Below, one piece after another: positions 38,351-51,181 of a stretch of 64,000 nucleotides of DNA (its first letter is position 1; the number at the start of each line of letters is the position of its first letter). Source of the stretch: Litomosoides sigmodontis (taxonomy: Eukaryota > Nematoda > Chromadorea > Rhabditida > Onchocercidae); contig OY718808.1 in the NCBI GenBank assembly GCA_963070105.1, positions 1,489,238 to 1,553,237 on the forward strand. The letters run 5' to 3'. The notes beneath the pieces are model-generated. The model saw only the letters and a program-made list of their open reading frames with translations. It was not told the DNA's origin and made no database searches. A program made the translations under genes and the position numbers.

Positions 38351-38481
38351 TCAAAACTGCACATTATTCAATTAACTTCCAGAAAAAAAACAGTTTAACG
38401 TAGTGATAAGCTAGGTGTCATGGTATTGAAGAACGGTGATTACATCAAATAATCTGTCGTGTTATGTAATTTTATTATTAG

Positions 38482-38554
38482 GAAACCGAAGCAGACAAGT
38501 GAGGATATCGGCATATTGCATGTCGATTTTGCGGAAGTACTGTATGAACTATAA
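38482..38554 (+). other. Candidate alternative terminal exon of HDAC11
   Basis: Following a TTATTATTAG acceptor, 73 bases encode KPKQTSEDIGILHVDFAEVL and a few more residues, then TAA. Phase 2 is required. Two donors near the end of HDAC11 exon 7 fit, one at TTT|GTTAAA and one at CT|GTGATC, but neither is strong. The residue composition looks coding. It may be a genuine alternative C-terminus or conserved by chance. Confidence 0.4.
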
Positions 38555-41156
38555 ATCATTTCAGACTAAAAAGGAAAAATAGGTGGAATTTATGCGACAA
38601 GTTGTGCTTATATTTACCTATTTAGCTTTAAATAATATTATGCCATAAATTAACTCATAGATATTATGCATCGTACCTCATTTACTTACTGCATTTAAAA
38701 TAAATAGTATTGCTTTCATCTTGTTGCTGTTAGCATTCATTGGCATTCACAAAATTGTTGTAAAATTAAACTAAGATACACATATATGAGAGGGAGGGAA
38801 AGGAATGAGAATGAATCGAGGAATGTCAAGATAATTTTGCCTAGTGGGGAGATTGAACCATCTGATAGGCGTGAAGCTTACAGCAACTATACATACTTTC
38901 CCCTCATTTTTTCTTTCATATTTTTCTCTCGAAATGAAAAAAAAAAAACCCCGTGATTCATTTCATTGGTGATTTAAAAACATTGGAGAGAGATAGGAAA
39001 GGCGATAGAAAAAAAAAACAACGAAATAGAGATAAGGGATGGGACCAGTCACTGCATCATCATTTTGAATGATACAGTTCATGATGATCAAACGGAATGG
39101 TATTTTCCATCATGTTTTTGTCATAAATTTTCAACCAATTTCATCTTTTTGTTAAATTTACAGGCAATTCTATTGTAGGATTTAGTGAATTTTGAGGATT
39201 TTGTTAGGTGGAAAATCTAGAAATTGTCATTTTGCAAAATAGCAAATAGCGGTAATTTTGAAGTTATTGATACGTCATTCAATGGATCAGTTAGATGTCA
39301 TCGAATCTGTTATGGGTGTTAGTTTCGTCAGAAAAATAACTGAAGGAAATGCTTTCATCAACTAAACTAACCCTATTAAAATTAATATGCAGATTACAGC
39401 GATCCATGGACAGTTTTCATTTCTATTTCCTTTTCATTCTGAAACATGAAATGCTTAACTAGGATTCTTTTAAATCCAGAAATAGCAAAATATCAAAATG
39501 AAGTTTATGCTGTAATTTTTACACTTGCTACATATTTTCCAAATTATGACAACAATCCTTTATTGATTACAAAATCGCTAACCAGTTAACTATGAAAATT
39601 AGGTGGAATAAATTATGGCAGTATGCTGATGATCCCTGTAGTCAATACCGTACGATGCTCATTTAGTTGGAATTTAAGAAAAATGGATTTGCTGTAGTGA
39701 AGTGGGGTATTCTTCGAATGCATGAAAATATTTCAAAATCAAACTTGAAAATTTTTGGTTGCTTTTTGAAACACAAATTTTAGTTTTTGCACTTTGTTAT
39801 TTCAATTAAATAATTTAACATTCATCACACTTTGTGGATTGGAATTTTCGTTTTCTTAATTTTTCGGAATTTCGTTTTATAAAAAAGAAAGAAAACAGTA
39901 ACAGATGTGTTTTTTTTTACTGAAATAGAGTTATAAATAGAAATCGAAAAGATTGAAATTTACTTTTAAGCAAGAAAGTCCGTTACGAATTTTACAGCAG
40001 CCATCGTTTTCCTTAAATCATTAATGAACAAAATAAATTTGAAGCAATTCATAAATTAACACAATTTTTCTTTTACACTTGATTCGAAGATTTAAATGAC
40101 TAATTTCTTGTGTGCTACTTTTTGTTTTGAATTATTCATCCATCCGTTTTTTAAAATTGATAATAGTGAAGTAGTATCAGTTGAACGTTGGCACATTATA
40201 TTACAGCATTTGAAAAAATTTATTTTCAAAACTTTCGTCTTCATTTGCTTTTTTCAGCACTGATTGTCCAAGGCCAATATCAGCAGGTTTTGTCTGGCTA
40301 AATTTAGGTCCAGACCTACCTGTCGATATTGCCCGCGGGCAGTCACGTACCTTACTTATCGTCGTACTTCGATTTGATGGAAGAGAAAACAGGTCATATT
40401 GTTTGTTGTATGTAGGAAAGCAAAAGTTCTCATTGCACTTCTACATTGCTGTATTGTTCGGTCTATGCCCACCAAACGAGTGATATTTCATTCAGGATTT
40501 ACCGGAAAAGTGGACAAAACAGAGTTACGGAAAAGGCGGTCTCCTTTACTGCTCCATCTTTTGCATAAATTGGTATGATTTTAATCCATGAATTACTTTT
40601 TGAACTAGAAATTGTGGTTCAAAAAGTGATTAGGATTAAAAATTTGAAACAATTCATTTTATTGCTGACGTCAGAAACTTCACCTTTCACACCTTCAACT
40701 TTGCATTTATCCATGCAATTAATTAAATTGTCTTCTTCGTTCTCGCATATAAAAGCTTATTGAAAATCTAGTCGAAAGAATGCCGCTTCTAGATAGTACC
40801 ATCTAATCGATGTAGTACACGCTTCTGTAGAGGCTTACAGTATTCTACTAAAATTTAACAATGGAAGAAAGAAAGACCGGTCTAACTTTCATTGCGTACC
40901 TTATAGAAGAAATTTTTCAATAGAATTTAAATTTTTAAAATTTGCAAGCATAAAAAATTGCGGAATAGCTCTCTCATAATGGTAACAATCGTGATATGGT
41001 GATAGTGAAAATAATAATTATAATTAACAGAATAATACTGATAACGATATTAGCTGACCAGGCTGACAACACTCTTCGGCATCTCAAGTTTTCCTCTCTC
41101 ACTTCTAGCAAAAATAAGAGAGAGAGAGAGAGAGGCAGAGAGTAGCAAAAACAATT
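38555..41156. other. Intergenic region between HDAC11 and globin A
   Basis: About 2.6 kb, convergent 3' ends of HDAC11 and the first globin. Mostly AT-rich with no motif I recognise, except a GC-richer coding-like segment at about 40258-40568 (separate entry) and a (GA)n tract at about 41115-41135 next to the globin stop. Confidence 0.45.
40258..40568 (+). other. Orphan coding-like segment, two candidate exons
   Basis: A strong TTTTTTCAG acceptor at 40256-40257 opens a 135-base frame (40258-40392) containing AGFVWLNLGPDLPVDIARG and a further basic and hydrophobic stretch, ending at AACAG|GTCATA. In matching phase a second candidate exon (40496-40568) follows TTCATTCAG and ends with TAA. Base composition is clearly richer in GC than the flanks. 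I do not recognise the protein and found no upstream exon with a start codon. A competing open frame exists on the minus strand at about 40360-40485, so the coding strand is not certain. It may be the 3' end of a small gene or a decayed copy. Confidence 0.3.
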
Positions 41157-42815
41157 TTAAATTTCAATATTTTTATTTTGAATTTTCATTGATTCTGTTC
41201 GACATGCTTCCTCCATTCGTTGTAAGATTAATTGAATGACAGTCTTGTAAATTGCATCCATATTTGCTGTGTAACGCTCACCGAGGATCAATTTCACCGA
41301 ATAGAGAAATGGATTTTCCATTTCCTCAAAAATTTGCATTTTGTACAAATCGTATTTTACCTTTTTTTTTTTTTTAAACTTTTCATGCTTTGATTTTTTT
41401 TTTACATTTTTTATGCCACTCTTCCCTGTTACACCACCATCACCATCATTTATATCAACAGCCTAAGCTGATTTCAACCACTTGAATAAAATTAAAATTG
41501 AGTGAAAAAAAAAGGAAGTGAGTTTGCATGAGCGGTAGAGTGGATGAGAGTTGGGATATTTGAAATGAATGCAATATTTTTGATCAGAAAAGAAGTGGAC
41601 AAAGGAAAAAATAAAACTAACTCACCCAGAACATTTCCGGTTGAAATGCTCCACGATGAGCATGCTCCTGTCCATTTTTTTCCAATAGCATAAAAAATGT
41701 ATCGGCATTTTCAATTTGACTAAAAAATCTCAAATTTTTATTTGAAACATATTTGATTTAATTGAACTTTCTTTTTCATTACTAATTAATTGTTGAATGA
41801 GCAAAAATGTATTATCGCTGGACACACTGGATATTCAAATATTCACAATAGTACCTTATACCAATGGTTAGCATTTATTTAATTAGATGAAGCAAAAAAA
41901 TTAATTAATTGCTGAAATTGAATCATATCATAGAAACAACAATAAGCTGCAATCTTGTCAAATGTTTGCCTGTAAATTTTGACGGCGTAAAGAGCGTAAT
42001 TCACGTAACATAACATTGCTATGCGAATACACGTACGCGTTCTGTGAAATTTATGAAAAAAATCAACTGATAAAGAATGACCTGATTACTTTTCCAATGA
42101 ATTTCATGACAGCAGCGCCGTGTGCACTTAAGCGCTCATCCGTTGCCTGTTTCTCTTTCGCTTTATTGGCAATATTTCGAAATTTGAAAAACTCGTAATA
42201 TTCCGGATGTTCTGTTAGCATTCTGTATAAAATTTTTAAACGAAAAATCGCGGAAAAAAATCACTAAAAATTTATGATGCATTCAATAATATGAAATACC
42301 TCAATCGCACACTTTTCGCTCAACTATTTCAAATGCTTTTAATCATTATTCATTGGTAGAATTAAAGGTATGAAATAAATTTAGACGGAAAAAATTGATT
42401 AATCATTAAATAATTAAATTAATTAGTCAGATATAGATAGCGAGTGCAATTTAGTTTTTTGCAAAAATTTACATGACATAATTTCTTGAATAAATAAAAT
42501 AAAATGGAATGAGATAAATGAATAGAAATGAAAACATAAATAAATTAATCAAATAAAACGAGGCAAAAAACGCAAGTTGTGATTTGCAAAAAGAAAAGGA
42601 AATTACTTGAGGAACATTTCAATGCCAGCATTTGTCACATCGCGCTCAATACCTTTCCAATTTTTGGTTAAAACAAATTTTTGCCTCCTAGTTAGCGGTA
42701 TTCGAGAATCATTGAATTCGTCGTCGGTCGGCTTACCGCTTGACTTATTGCACTGATCCGTCACGTTTACCGGAAGTTTATTCCGACCAAGGCATGAACA
42801 ATAGATCCAGTTCAT
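41157..42815 (-). CDS. Globin A (nematode globin-domain protein)
   Basis: Haem protein of the globin fold. Four minus-strand exons, 42607-42815, 42082-42222, 41626-41719 and 41157-41324, give 203 residues. The fold is marked by IPLTRRQKFVLTKNW in helix A, HPEYYEFFKFRN at the C/CD corner, the distal E7 His104 in SAHGAAVM and the proximal F8 His136 in QEHAHRG. AFQPEMFW leads into helix G, and NPFLYSVKLILGERYT completes it. Two ATGs are possible, 42854 and 42815. I prefer 42815 because it makes exon 1 exactly as long (209) as in globin B and puts a CSC pair close to the N-terminus, suggesting lipid anchoring. Exons 2 and 3 are also identical in length to globin B. The 40-residue linker before helix A is not conserved. 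Ligand and role are unknown. Confidence 0.9.
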
Positions 42816-44311
42816 GTCTGTATGTTGCCAAATTCCTAGATGGATTTTGCACATTTAGATAAATGTAAATTTTTAAATTTAATAAGGTAAGGAAGAAGTG
42901 AAATTAAAATTTTGAAGCTTATGTTTCTTCTAGATACCTTTTTTCAAGCCATAACAGGAGGGCACAAAAAGGCCATATGAATGCGTGAGTAGGAGGGACG
43001 GAAGATATTATTGGAGATGAGAGAGAGAGAGAGACAGAGAGATAAAATTATTGCATAATTAATTACTTTAAATTATTCAAAACGACAAAAGTGCCTGATA
43101 ATTAAGAGTTATTGAATTAAAAAATGTGATAAAATAGTTTTTTTCATCGATGATCGTTTTCAATTTGGATTTTACTACTTAACCATTCATCAAAATTTTA
43201 TCTTCCATAAAATGAAAAAATTGGTGGGAAAAAAATTACTTCAAATAAATTTGCAAGTTTAATTAACCACTCGTTAACTTCTTTTCTTTTAAGTACTTCG
43301 CAATGAACCAAGAAAAAACAAGCAAAAATATAACAATAAAATGAATTTTGCATTCCACTTACACATCAATTTTATTCGTATTCCATTCACAGTTCAAATT
43401 AATTATGTGTTAAGCAAAACAAAAAAACTAAATTAAAAATTTCCAATTATTAAAAAGCATGAAAAGAGTAGTAAAAAGTGAATGAATGAAACTTTCCTTT
43501 TTCATCCCATCAAATTTTTTTCGCACTAAAATTCATATCGTAAAAAATTACCAATAAACAGGTAACTCAAATAAGAACTCACTACCTCAATAAATACCTC
43601 AAAAAAAATGCCTCAAAAATCAAAAATAATACCTCAATAAATAAAACCCCACAAATTTCCCTCCCTATTTTCACATTACAAAAAATGAGGTGAAAAATTG
43701 AACAAAAACAGTTGAACATAGCTTTTTTAAAAACTAAAATTTAATTGAAAATGACAAATTTTCAACATTTATTCTGCAAAATTATTGATTGAACGAGAAA
43801 TGAACTAATTATTGATCACTGCCTTTGTCACTCTTTTTTCCACCTCTCTGTTTTCTTTCATCTCACTAATTTCTTCTCCTGCAAACTATCTCCTACCGTA
43901 ACAGTAATGCCCCACTGAGATAATTTGCTGAATTGCTAACAATCCAAATTACATCATAGCATTCATTCAATTCCTAAGCTAAAATCGATATTTAATTAAT
44001 AAATTAAAATTTCAGAACGATTCCGCTGAATTACTAATCGTACAAGAAATTAAAATTTGCTATTGCTATGTTCCACATCTTCCTCTCTAACCGTTTTGCA
44101 ATTGTTTACTACTCAAATTGTTAACTTAAATCATTTGCTACTGAAACTATCATTTCTATCAGCTTATTCGTTTCATTTAGGAAAAAGAAACGATAATTTC
44201 TGAAAAAATTTGCAAAACAGACTGAAAAGCTAGAAAATGAAAGTGAAAAGTGAAAAGCTAAAAAATAAAAAAAAACGAAAGTCTAGCTAAAGCAAACTAA
44301 CTCTAAAATAC

Positions 44312-44344
<33 letters not shown>

Positions 44345-47300
44345 TATTGTCTTCGTACAAAAGAAGTATGCCAGAAGAAAAAGTAGGTGAAGAGAAATTA
44401 CATTTGAAATTATTAAACAAAAAAAAAATAGAACATTTCATTCCTCAAAAATAATGTAGGACGGAGGAAATGAAAGAAAAACGGATTGAAAAAGGGAAAA
44501 AAAAAGCAAAATACAATTTTTGAAGATACTTCACTCAGTTACTCCGTCATTTTTGTTGTGCATAAAATATGAAGAATTTTTGAAAATTTTGCTCAAAATA
44601 CGCCACTTCTCAGCGCTATGGTAGGTGCTAAAGGATAATATGTGAAATGAAAATTTCAAGAGAAAAGTTTAAATAGCTTCTCTAAAATTTAAGCTTTTAT
44701 ATCAATTTTAGAAAACTGCCGATTTCAATATGTCCTTCATGCATCATTTTCAATGAGCATTTCATGCAGTAAATAAATATTTGCATGCGACAATGCTATC
44801 TGTCTTATGCTAATTTATTTAGTGCCAAGAAAAGCATCTTCTCCAATTGATCACCAACTTTTTGAATTGTATTTTCTCCAAAAAACTTTTGTTTCTTTTA
44901 TTGCACAACTGACTTCTCCTCACTTCACCGAAAGTTTAATTTAAACTTTAACGAGAAATTTATCAGATGAGACACGTGTGAAACAAAGCATCGCAAGCAC
45001 ACAAATCTTCCGTTATCAGTGATTACAACTTATCAGGTTATTGTAATAGTATTTGACAAGAATTAAAAAAATTCATATTTTAAAATAAGCTACTAGCTTT
45101 ACAATCGTTTTTATGGTAAAATTTTGCATTAGCAACAATCTCTCATTTATATAAATTGCGTGAAAGGGATGCGTTACGTAAAGTGCATGTAATGCGCGTA
45201 AACAGTAAATTGTACGTATCGTACGTAAAATGTGAAATTGCGTAAATTTCCCAAATGAAATATAGAATGTAGCCACTACGTGAAATATGCGAATGTTGCG
45301 GCGATACATACACAAAATTCTTGAGGGTCAGTTTGTTAAAATTTTTAAATTTAATTATCAAATTCTAATGCTTTCTCGTCCTTACCTCATGCATTACATT
45401 TGCTTTAATGAGACGGAAGTAATTAATTGTGTTTATTGATTGAAATTGAAAATTTCTACATTTACATTTCATCGCTATTAGTATCAGCAAATTTTCACCG
45501 ATCCATCGTCCTCGTTGCGTGTGCCGTAAAGCTTAAAGCATACAAAAGTGGACAAAGGGCGAAGGCGCTAATCACTGATAATAGCGTCATCTCTCATACT
45601 AGGAATTCTTAGATTTATCAGTTAGAATTATTCAATTATTAATTGCAATTATTAAACTCATATTAGTTAATTAGTTATTAGCTTCTCATGTTGATTAGAA
45701 ATATTAACTATGAAAAGCAAGGAATTGAGCAAAAAAACGTAACATATCGTTGAAACCACGCAAGTAAAATCATCCAATAGGGAAAAATAAAATTTTCCCT
45801 TTATATTTAGAAAAAAAAATGTCAATAAAATTTAAATAATGTTGCTGCACAATTCTTTTTCCTTAGAAGAAAAAGCGAAGAAATTAGTCACTCTGATAAA
45901 TTAGAGTTAAAAGAAACAAATGACTGCAAAAAAAAAATTGTTGGATGCTTTATTTTATTTCAAAAATTGAAAAGAAGAAACACAGGCAAGCAAACAAACA
46001 ATACATTGGTGTTTTAAGCTTCAAGCTTTTCTAATTTCATGTCTCATTAAAGACACCATTTTAATGACAGTGCTACAGGCATATGAAACGTCAGAAAATC
46101 ATAAAATGAACAATTTAATTATTGCCAAGTAATTACTGCCGCACTTCTCATCGCTGTGATTTTTCAAAAAAAAAAAAACAAGAAACAAAAAAAAGAAAAA
46201 TGAAAGAAAGGATAAACTTGAAAATTTTTTATTGAGGAACTATTTTTTTCTCCAACTTCAGTGACATCTCTACAACATTTGAAATACATCATCACCAGAC
46301 ACAAATGATGCAAATCCGACAATGGGACATTTCCAATAAAGTTAATTAATTGAGTTTAAAATCAGTTGAAAAAATTAAAATCAATCAATGAAAATATATT
46401 TAAAAATGTTTCGTTGTTCAAAATTAATTACGTCTATTTGCTAGAATTAAAATTTCTAATAAAATTTGTTTTTTTTTTAGCATCGAGTTGTTTTCTTAAT
46501 GCATGCAAAAATATGAAAAGGAATATTTTTTGGTGCAATACTTTTCACGAACTGGATAACTCAATAAATTTTAGGACGAGAAAAGAGAAGGAATAAGCGT
46601 AGTATGATTAAAATTTCTTTTAAGCAACGGATTCTACTCTAAGTGTATAATACTAAAAATTCAATTTTGAAAAGCAATTTGTGCCTGATAAAGAAATTTT
46701 ATCAATTTTTTAATATATTAAATAATATTATTTCACTTAATTGTTAAATCCATTAGATTGATGAATGAATACGTTTTTACGTATGAAGATTCCTCCGTTG
46801 AAAAAAAGAAAGAACGAAATCACATTTATCAGTTTCTTCTCTTTCTCAATTCCGCCCATATGTAAGTTGAACCAAATGCGCTACTGTCACATTTCATTTA
46901 TTTATAAACGTCAAGCGTAAATCCAGTGCTATTAGCTCGAAATAAATGAAAAATACCGGAGCTGGCAAATACACTACTCATATCTGCTCCACCAACTGGT
47001 TACCTTTTTGGTACAGAGAGTATTCAAGTAATTTATAAAGAAAATGAAATGTTTGAAATGAACTAAAATTTTTATTTTGTTTTTTTTTTCTTTCACGTAT
47101 TCTGAAATTTTTGTGCTGTCAATTGTTTTTGTTGCTATTCACATTTACGTATTTTACGTTAGAAAATTGTGACATTTAATTTAATTTAGTTTTTTTTTTA
47201 TTTGGAAATTGATACGATTCTTTTTTTTTCAATTACTTATTTCAATGTTACACTTCTTTGTCGCATTTTCTCCTTTTTTTTTAAAAAAAAAAGAGGTTAT

Positions 47301-48049
47301 CATTGTAAATTAATAGAGAAGGATGGGAGAAAGCATGGTTAGAGAGAATTTTAAATTGTAAAAAAAACCCATTTGTTGTCATTTATTTATTTCTATAAAT
47401 ACGATGATAACCTGCCACTTTCGCCAATCGAACTGCAACTGCTTTTGACATATTTCAATTTAGTGAAAAATTATTCGCAAAATGGAAATGCTCATGAATG
47501 GTTCAAAAAAAGCAAGAGGAAAACACAAACAAAGTAAAGCAATCTATAACTCACTTAATCGATAACAAAAAAAAAAAACGAAATATGAAGTGGAATTTGA
47601 TTGGCACAGTGATGTAAATAACGTATGTGAAAAGTGCATGTTGCAAATGGAAATGAATTTGAGAAAAAAAACAAATAAATAAACTTATTTATACAGCAAT
47701 TATTTGCCAATTGAAAGTGGGAAAAGCTCTTTGAACAGAAATCTTTGTTGATTGAAAGTAGGAAGAAAGAATTTCAAATTTTTTTTTCATAATTAAAGCA
47801 AAAAAAGAAACATTACCACATCACTGCCTGCTCCGTCACTCTCACGAATTAGGATAATTCGCAACAAAAAAAAAAAAAAACAAAGATTTTTTTTGTTGAA
47901 TTTTTTTTAGTGAAATATATGTATATAATAAATTGTTTCAAATTATCAATCATACTGATATTGGCAAGGTGAAGTGTTCGAGAAAACTCACTTTGCTAAC
48001 TTTTTCCTCTAATCACACCTTCTATCATCACATATCTTCGCCTTCCAGT

Positions 48050-48235
48050 TTATCACTGCTAATGTTCCCCCTGTTACGTATCCTTATCACGCGGCTTATC
48101 AGTGTTAATGTTCCTCCCGTTACGTATCCTTATCACGCGGCTTATCAGTGTTAATGTTCCCCCTGTTACGTATCTTTATCACACGGCTTATCAGTGTTAA
48201 GTGTCTCGTAACGTATCCTTATCGCTCAGTTTATC
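48050..48235. repeat. 46-bp minisatellite rich in GATA-type sites
   Basis: Units beginning TTATCA start at 48050, 48096, 48142 and 48188, exactly 46 bp apart, with a degenerate copy near 48231. Each carries TTATCA twice or nearly so (TGATAA on the other strand), plus GTTACGTATC. The flanks to about 48320 contain further decayed copies. It lies about 5 kb upstream of globin A and 3 kb downstream of globin B. TGATAA is the preferred core of nematode endodermal GATA factors, so an enhancer role is conceivable, but simple expansion explains it as well. Confidence 0.85.
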
Positions 48236-48680
48236 ACTATTTTTTATGCTTTAAACGTATCAACACGTTTTTTTACGCATCATTATTCCTATTACGCATG
48301 CTAATCAAGCAGTATATCACTGCTAACAATCAATCCCACGAATGAAAAAGAGGATGAAAAACAACCGTGCGGAAGTAAAGTCTACTGAATGTTAGGACAG
48401 AACTCACTTGAGGGGTTATTTGCAAAAAAAAAAAAAAAATCTTTTCACATCATTTCCCGCACTCTTCCACAACCAAAATAAAATTAGGAAAATTAGAAAT
48501 TCCTCCCACCCACACCAGCCTTCTCTTCCTCACTTTTCACTAAAATTAAGAAAATAAATGGAAATGTTTGATGAGTGAGAGAGCATTATTGATAAAAGCT
48601 TAGTTAACTTCGGAATGATAGGTTTGTCAATTTCGGACTACAAGTATAGAAATGTTAGGGGAAAGAATCTTATTTTTTTT

Positions 48681-48852
48681 AAAATGCTTTTTGCAAAATT
48701 TATAACTTTTTTTTTAAAAAATGCTTCTGAAAAATTTTAATTAATCTTTCGAATAACGCAATAAATTTTTTTTAAATGCTTTTTGCAAAATTTATAACTG
48801 TTTTTTTAAAAACGCTTTTGAAAAATTTTAATTAATCTTTCGAATAACGCAG
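48681..48852. repeat. 92-bp tandem duplication
   Basis: Two adjacent copies, offset by 92 bases, share TGCTTTTTGCAAAATTTATA and GAATAACGCA with small differences in T-run length. It is AT-rich and non-coding in appearance. Confidence 0.85.
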
Positions 48853-51181
48853 CAAAGATCAAATGCTAAGTTTTCTTCGTTTTCTTTCTCTTTTTGTCCT
48901 CTCTTTTTATCCATGCCTTTTCTCAATAAAACATTATGACATGATAAAAATTCAAAAATACAGGAATTACGAAGATAAAATGGCTTTCATTCCGGTTGTC
49001 ATCTTTTTTTTGAACGATAAAAAGATGGTAATGAATTAAATTTTAAATTGAATGAAAATTTTTCCTGATTTAATGAGCTTTTTGCATGCGCTTCAGGCCC
49101 ACTTAGTAAACAGTTAATGCAATGCCTTGTTATTTACAATGAGAATAATTTAAAAAATGCAAAAATGTTACTTTTTTCAAAAAATTTATTGCAAAAAACT
49201 GCTAAAAATAAAAATTCCATGCATTTAATGCGCAAATTTTGTAAAAAATTTTGTAAAAAATTTGAAACTGTTTCGAAAAAAAACGATGTGAATTGTGTTT
49301 TGAATGCATGTTCTCATCATGCCTTAATTATCAAAATTTGATGATTTCATTCATTTATTAAGCAATTTAAATTGCTTTTAAATCGTCCGAAATTTGCTTA
49401 AAATTAAAAAATTAATGAATGTGCTACCAGCACTAAACGGATGGACGTGCGAAAGCAGTAAAATTTCTTCATCCATTTTCTTCGCTCATTCACAACCGAG
49501 GAAATTTTTGCGCTTCATTTGCTTTGTGATAATAAAATTTTAATTCAAACCAACGCTGTTCACTTTTTCGTATCCACAAACTCTCACCATAGCACTGGCA
49601 GTTAAACAGGTCAGAAACAACAAAAAGAAAGAGCAAAACAATAAAGTACAAGTTTTACTAAAGCGTTAAACTTAATTCATTAAAAAATATTAAAAGAGTA
49701 ATAAATTAGCTAAAGTATTAAGTTAAAGTTATTGAATGCTCATCGAAATTAAAATTTAAGTTTTATTAACGCTTTATTTTGTGTACATTCATTTTAATTC
49801 AATTCAGTTCAATTCAATTGACAATTGCAAAATAGTTCACTTTCAGGTATTAAATACAATGATTAGCAGTAGTTGCTGAGCGAAATCTTTCGTTTATTAA
49901 CAATTACTTCAAACATGCATTAACAATTTCACTTCACTGTACAAATTAACCAATTGATTTCGAGCACTAAGAGAATGAATTGCAAAATATGCTTCGTACA
50001 AAAATCATTCCTTTTTCAAAAAAAAAAAAAATCAAATTAATTATGCAAAAAATAAACAACAACAAAAGCGGATGTGCAGTTATTTTAATTTTCTTTCTTT
50101 TTTCTTTCTACAACATTACTTTCTAGTCAACAGAGTAATATATTGTGCAAAATTGAAATTATCAATTTCTTTGGAATATTTTTTAAAAGAAAAAAATGAG
50201 ATCAGCAAATATTAGCTTATTTTTATACTATCATTTCGCGCAGATATGCCAATTTTTTTTTTGAAAATATATGAATTAGCTGATGTTTTGCCCAAAAATT
50301 ACTCAATTCATTCAATTATTGGTAATTAATTAAAAGTTCTAAAAATCAACAACAAAGAACTCCTAGCATTAAAATGTTGAAATTTTTAGAAATTAAAAAA
50401 ATCAATAAGATGATCTTTGCAAATGCCATTTTGCAATAATTAGAGTAAATCGTAGACATAAACGATGGAAAAAATTTTATAACAGAGCAATCAATGGAGC
50501 GAATGCAAAATGCAATCGTCATTTAAGTAAACAAACGAAAGAGAAAACAATGATAAAATTGAAAGTTTCAATCTTTTCAGCCTATTTCAAACTTTTGATA
50601 ACTTTCTGAATTTTCAAAATACGCTTTTTTCCCTATGCAAGAAAAAAACGGTAACAAATCTTTACATCTGTTAAAGTTAAATTACCACTTTTTAACGCAT
50701 GATCACTGTTCACCATTTCATCGATTGCTCGTTATCAATGTTAAATTCAAAAAAAAAAGAGGTAATAATTTTTTTTCCACTTCGATTTTCTCCTCCGTTC
50801 TTTGAATCGAATGAAAATTCATTTGGGGTGGAATAATTAAGGCTTGAAATAATTTGAAAAAAAATTCCTGGCTAAATTATTTACATTTTCATACAGTATA
50901 ATTCGTAGAAATGCAAATTTCGATGTGTAAGACAAGAAAAGACAAAAAAAAAGAAGTGAAATAATCGCTAATTTTTTTTTATTATTATCATGTTGTTGTT
51001 GTTGTTGTGTTTTTTTTTTTTAAATTAACAATTAATTGAAGAGAGGAAGGAAAAAGAGACAAAAAAAAGAAAGGGAAAACAAGACATGACATTTCGTCTT
51101 TCTCTTTGCTAATTAATCCACTGCTAAAGTAATGAATGTGAAATGACAAAAAGAAAAACGAAAAAAATTTTCCTTATCAAA

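Larger units (their letters stand above)
42816..51181. other. Intergenic region between globin A and globin B
   Basis: About 8.4 kb of very AT-rich DNA with long A and T runs. Identifiable pieces are a (GA)n tract at about 43019-43043 some 200 bp upstream of globin A, a (CT)n tract at about 44313-44343, a 46-bp minisatellite at about 48050-48235 and a 92-bp tandem duplication at about 48681-48852. Short ORFs (for example 45073-45361 minus, 47933-48345 plus, 49117-49341 plus) are repeat- or composition-driven. No further gene is supported. Confidence 0.5.

Noticed and set aside
48050..48235. 46-bp periodic repeat as possible CRISPR or coding repeat
   Set aside because: There are no spacers, and plus-strand ORFs across it are by-products of the period and do not resemble a protein family.
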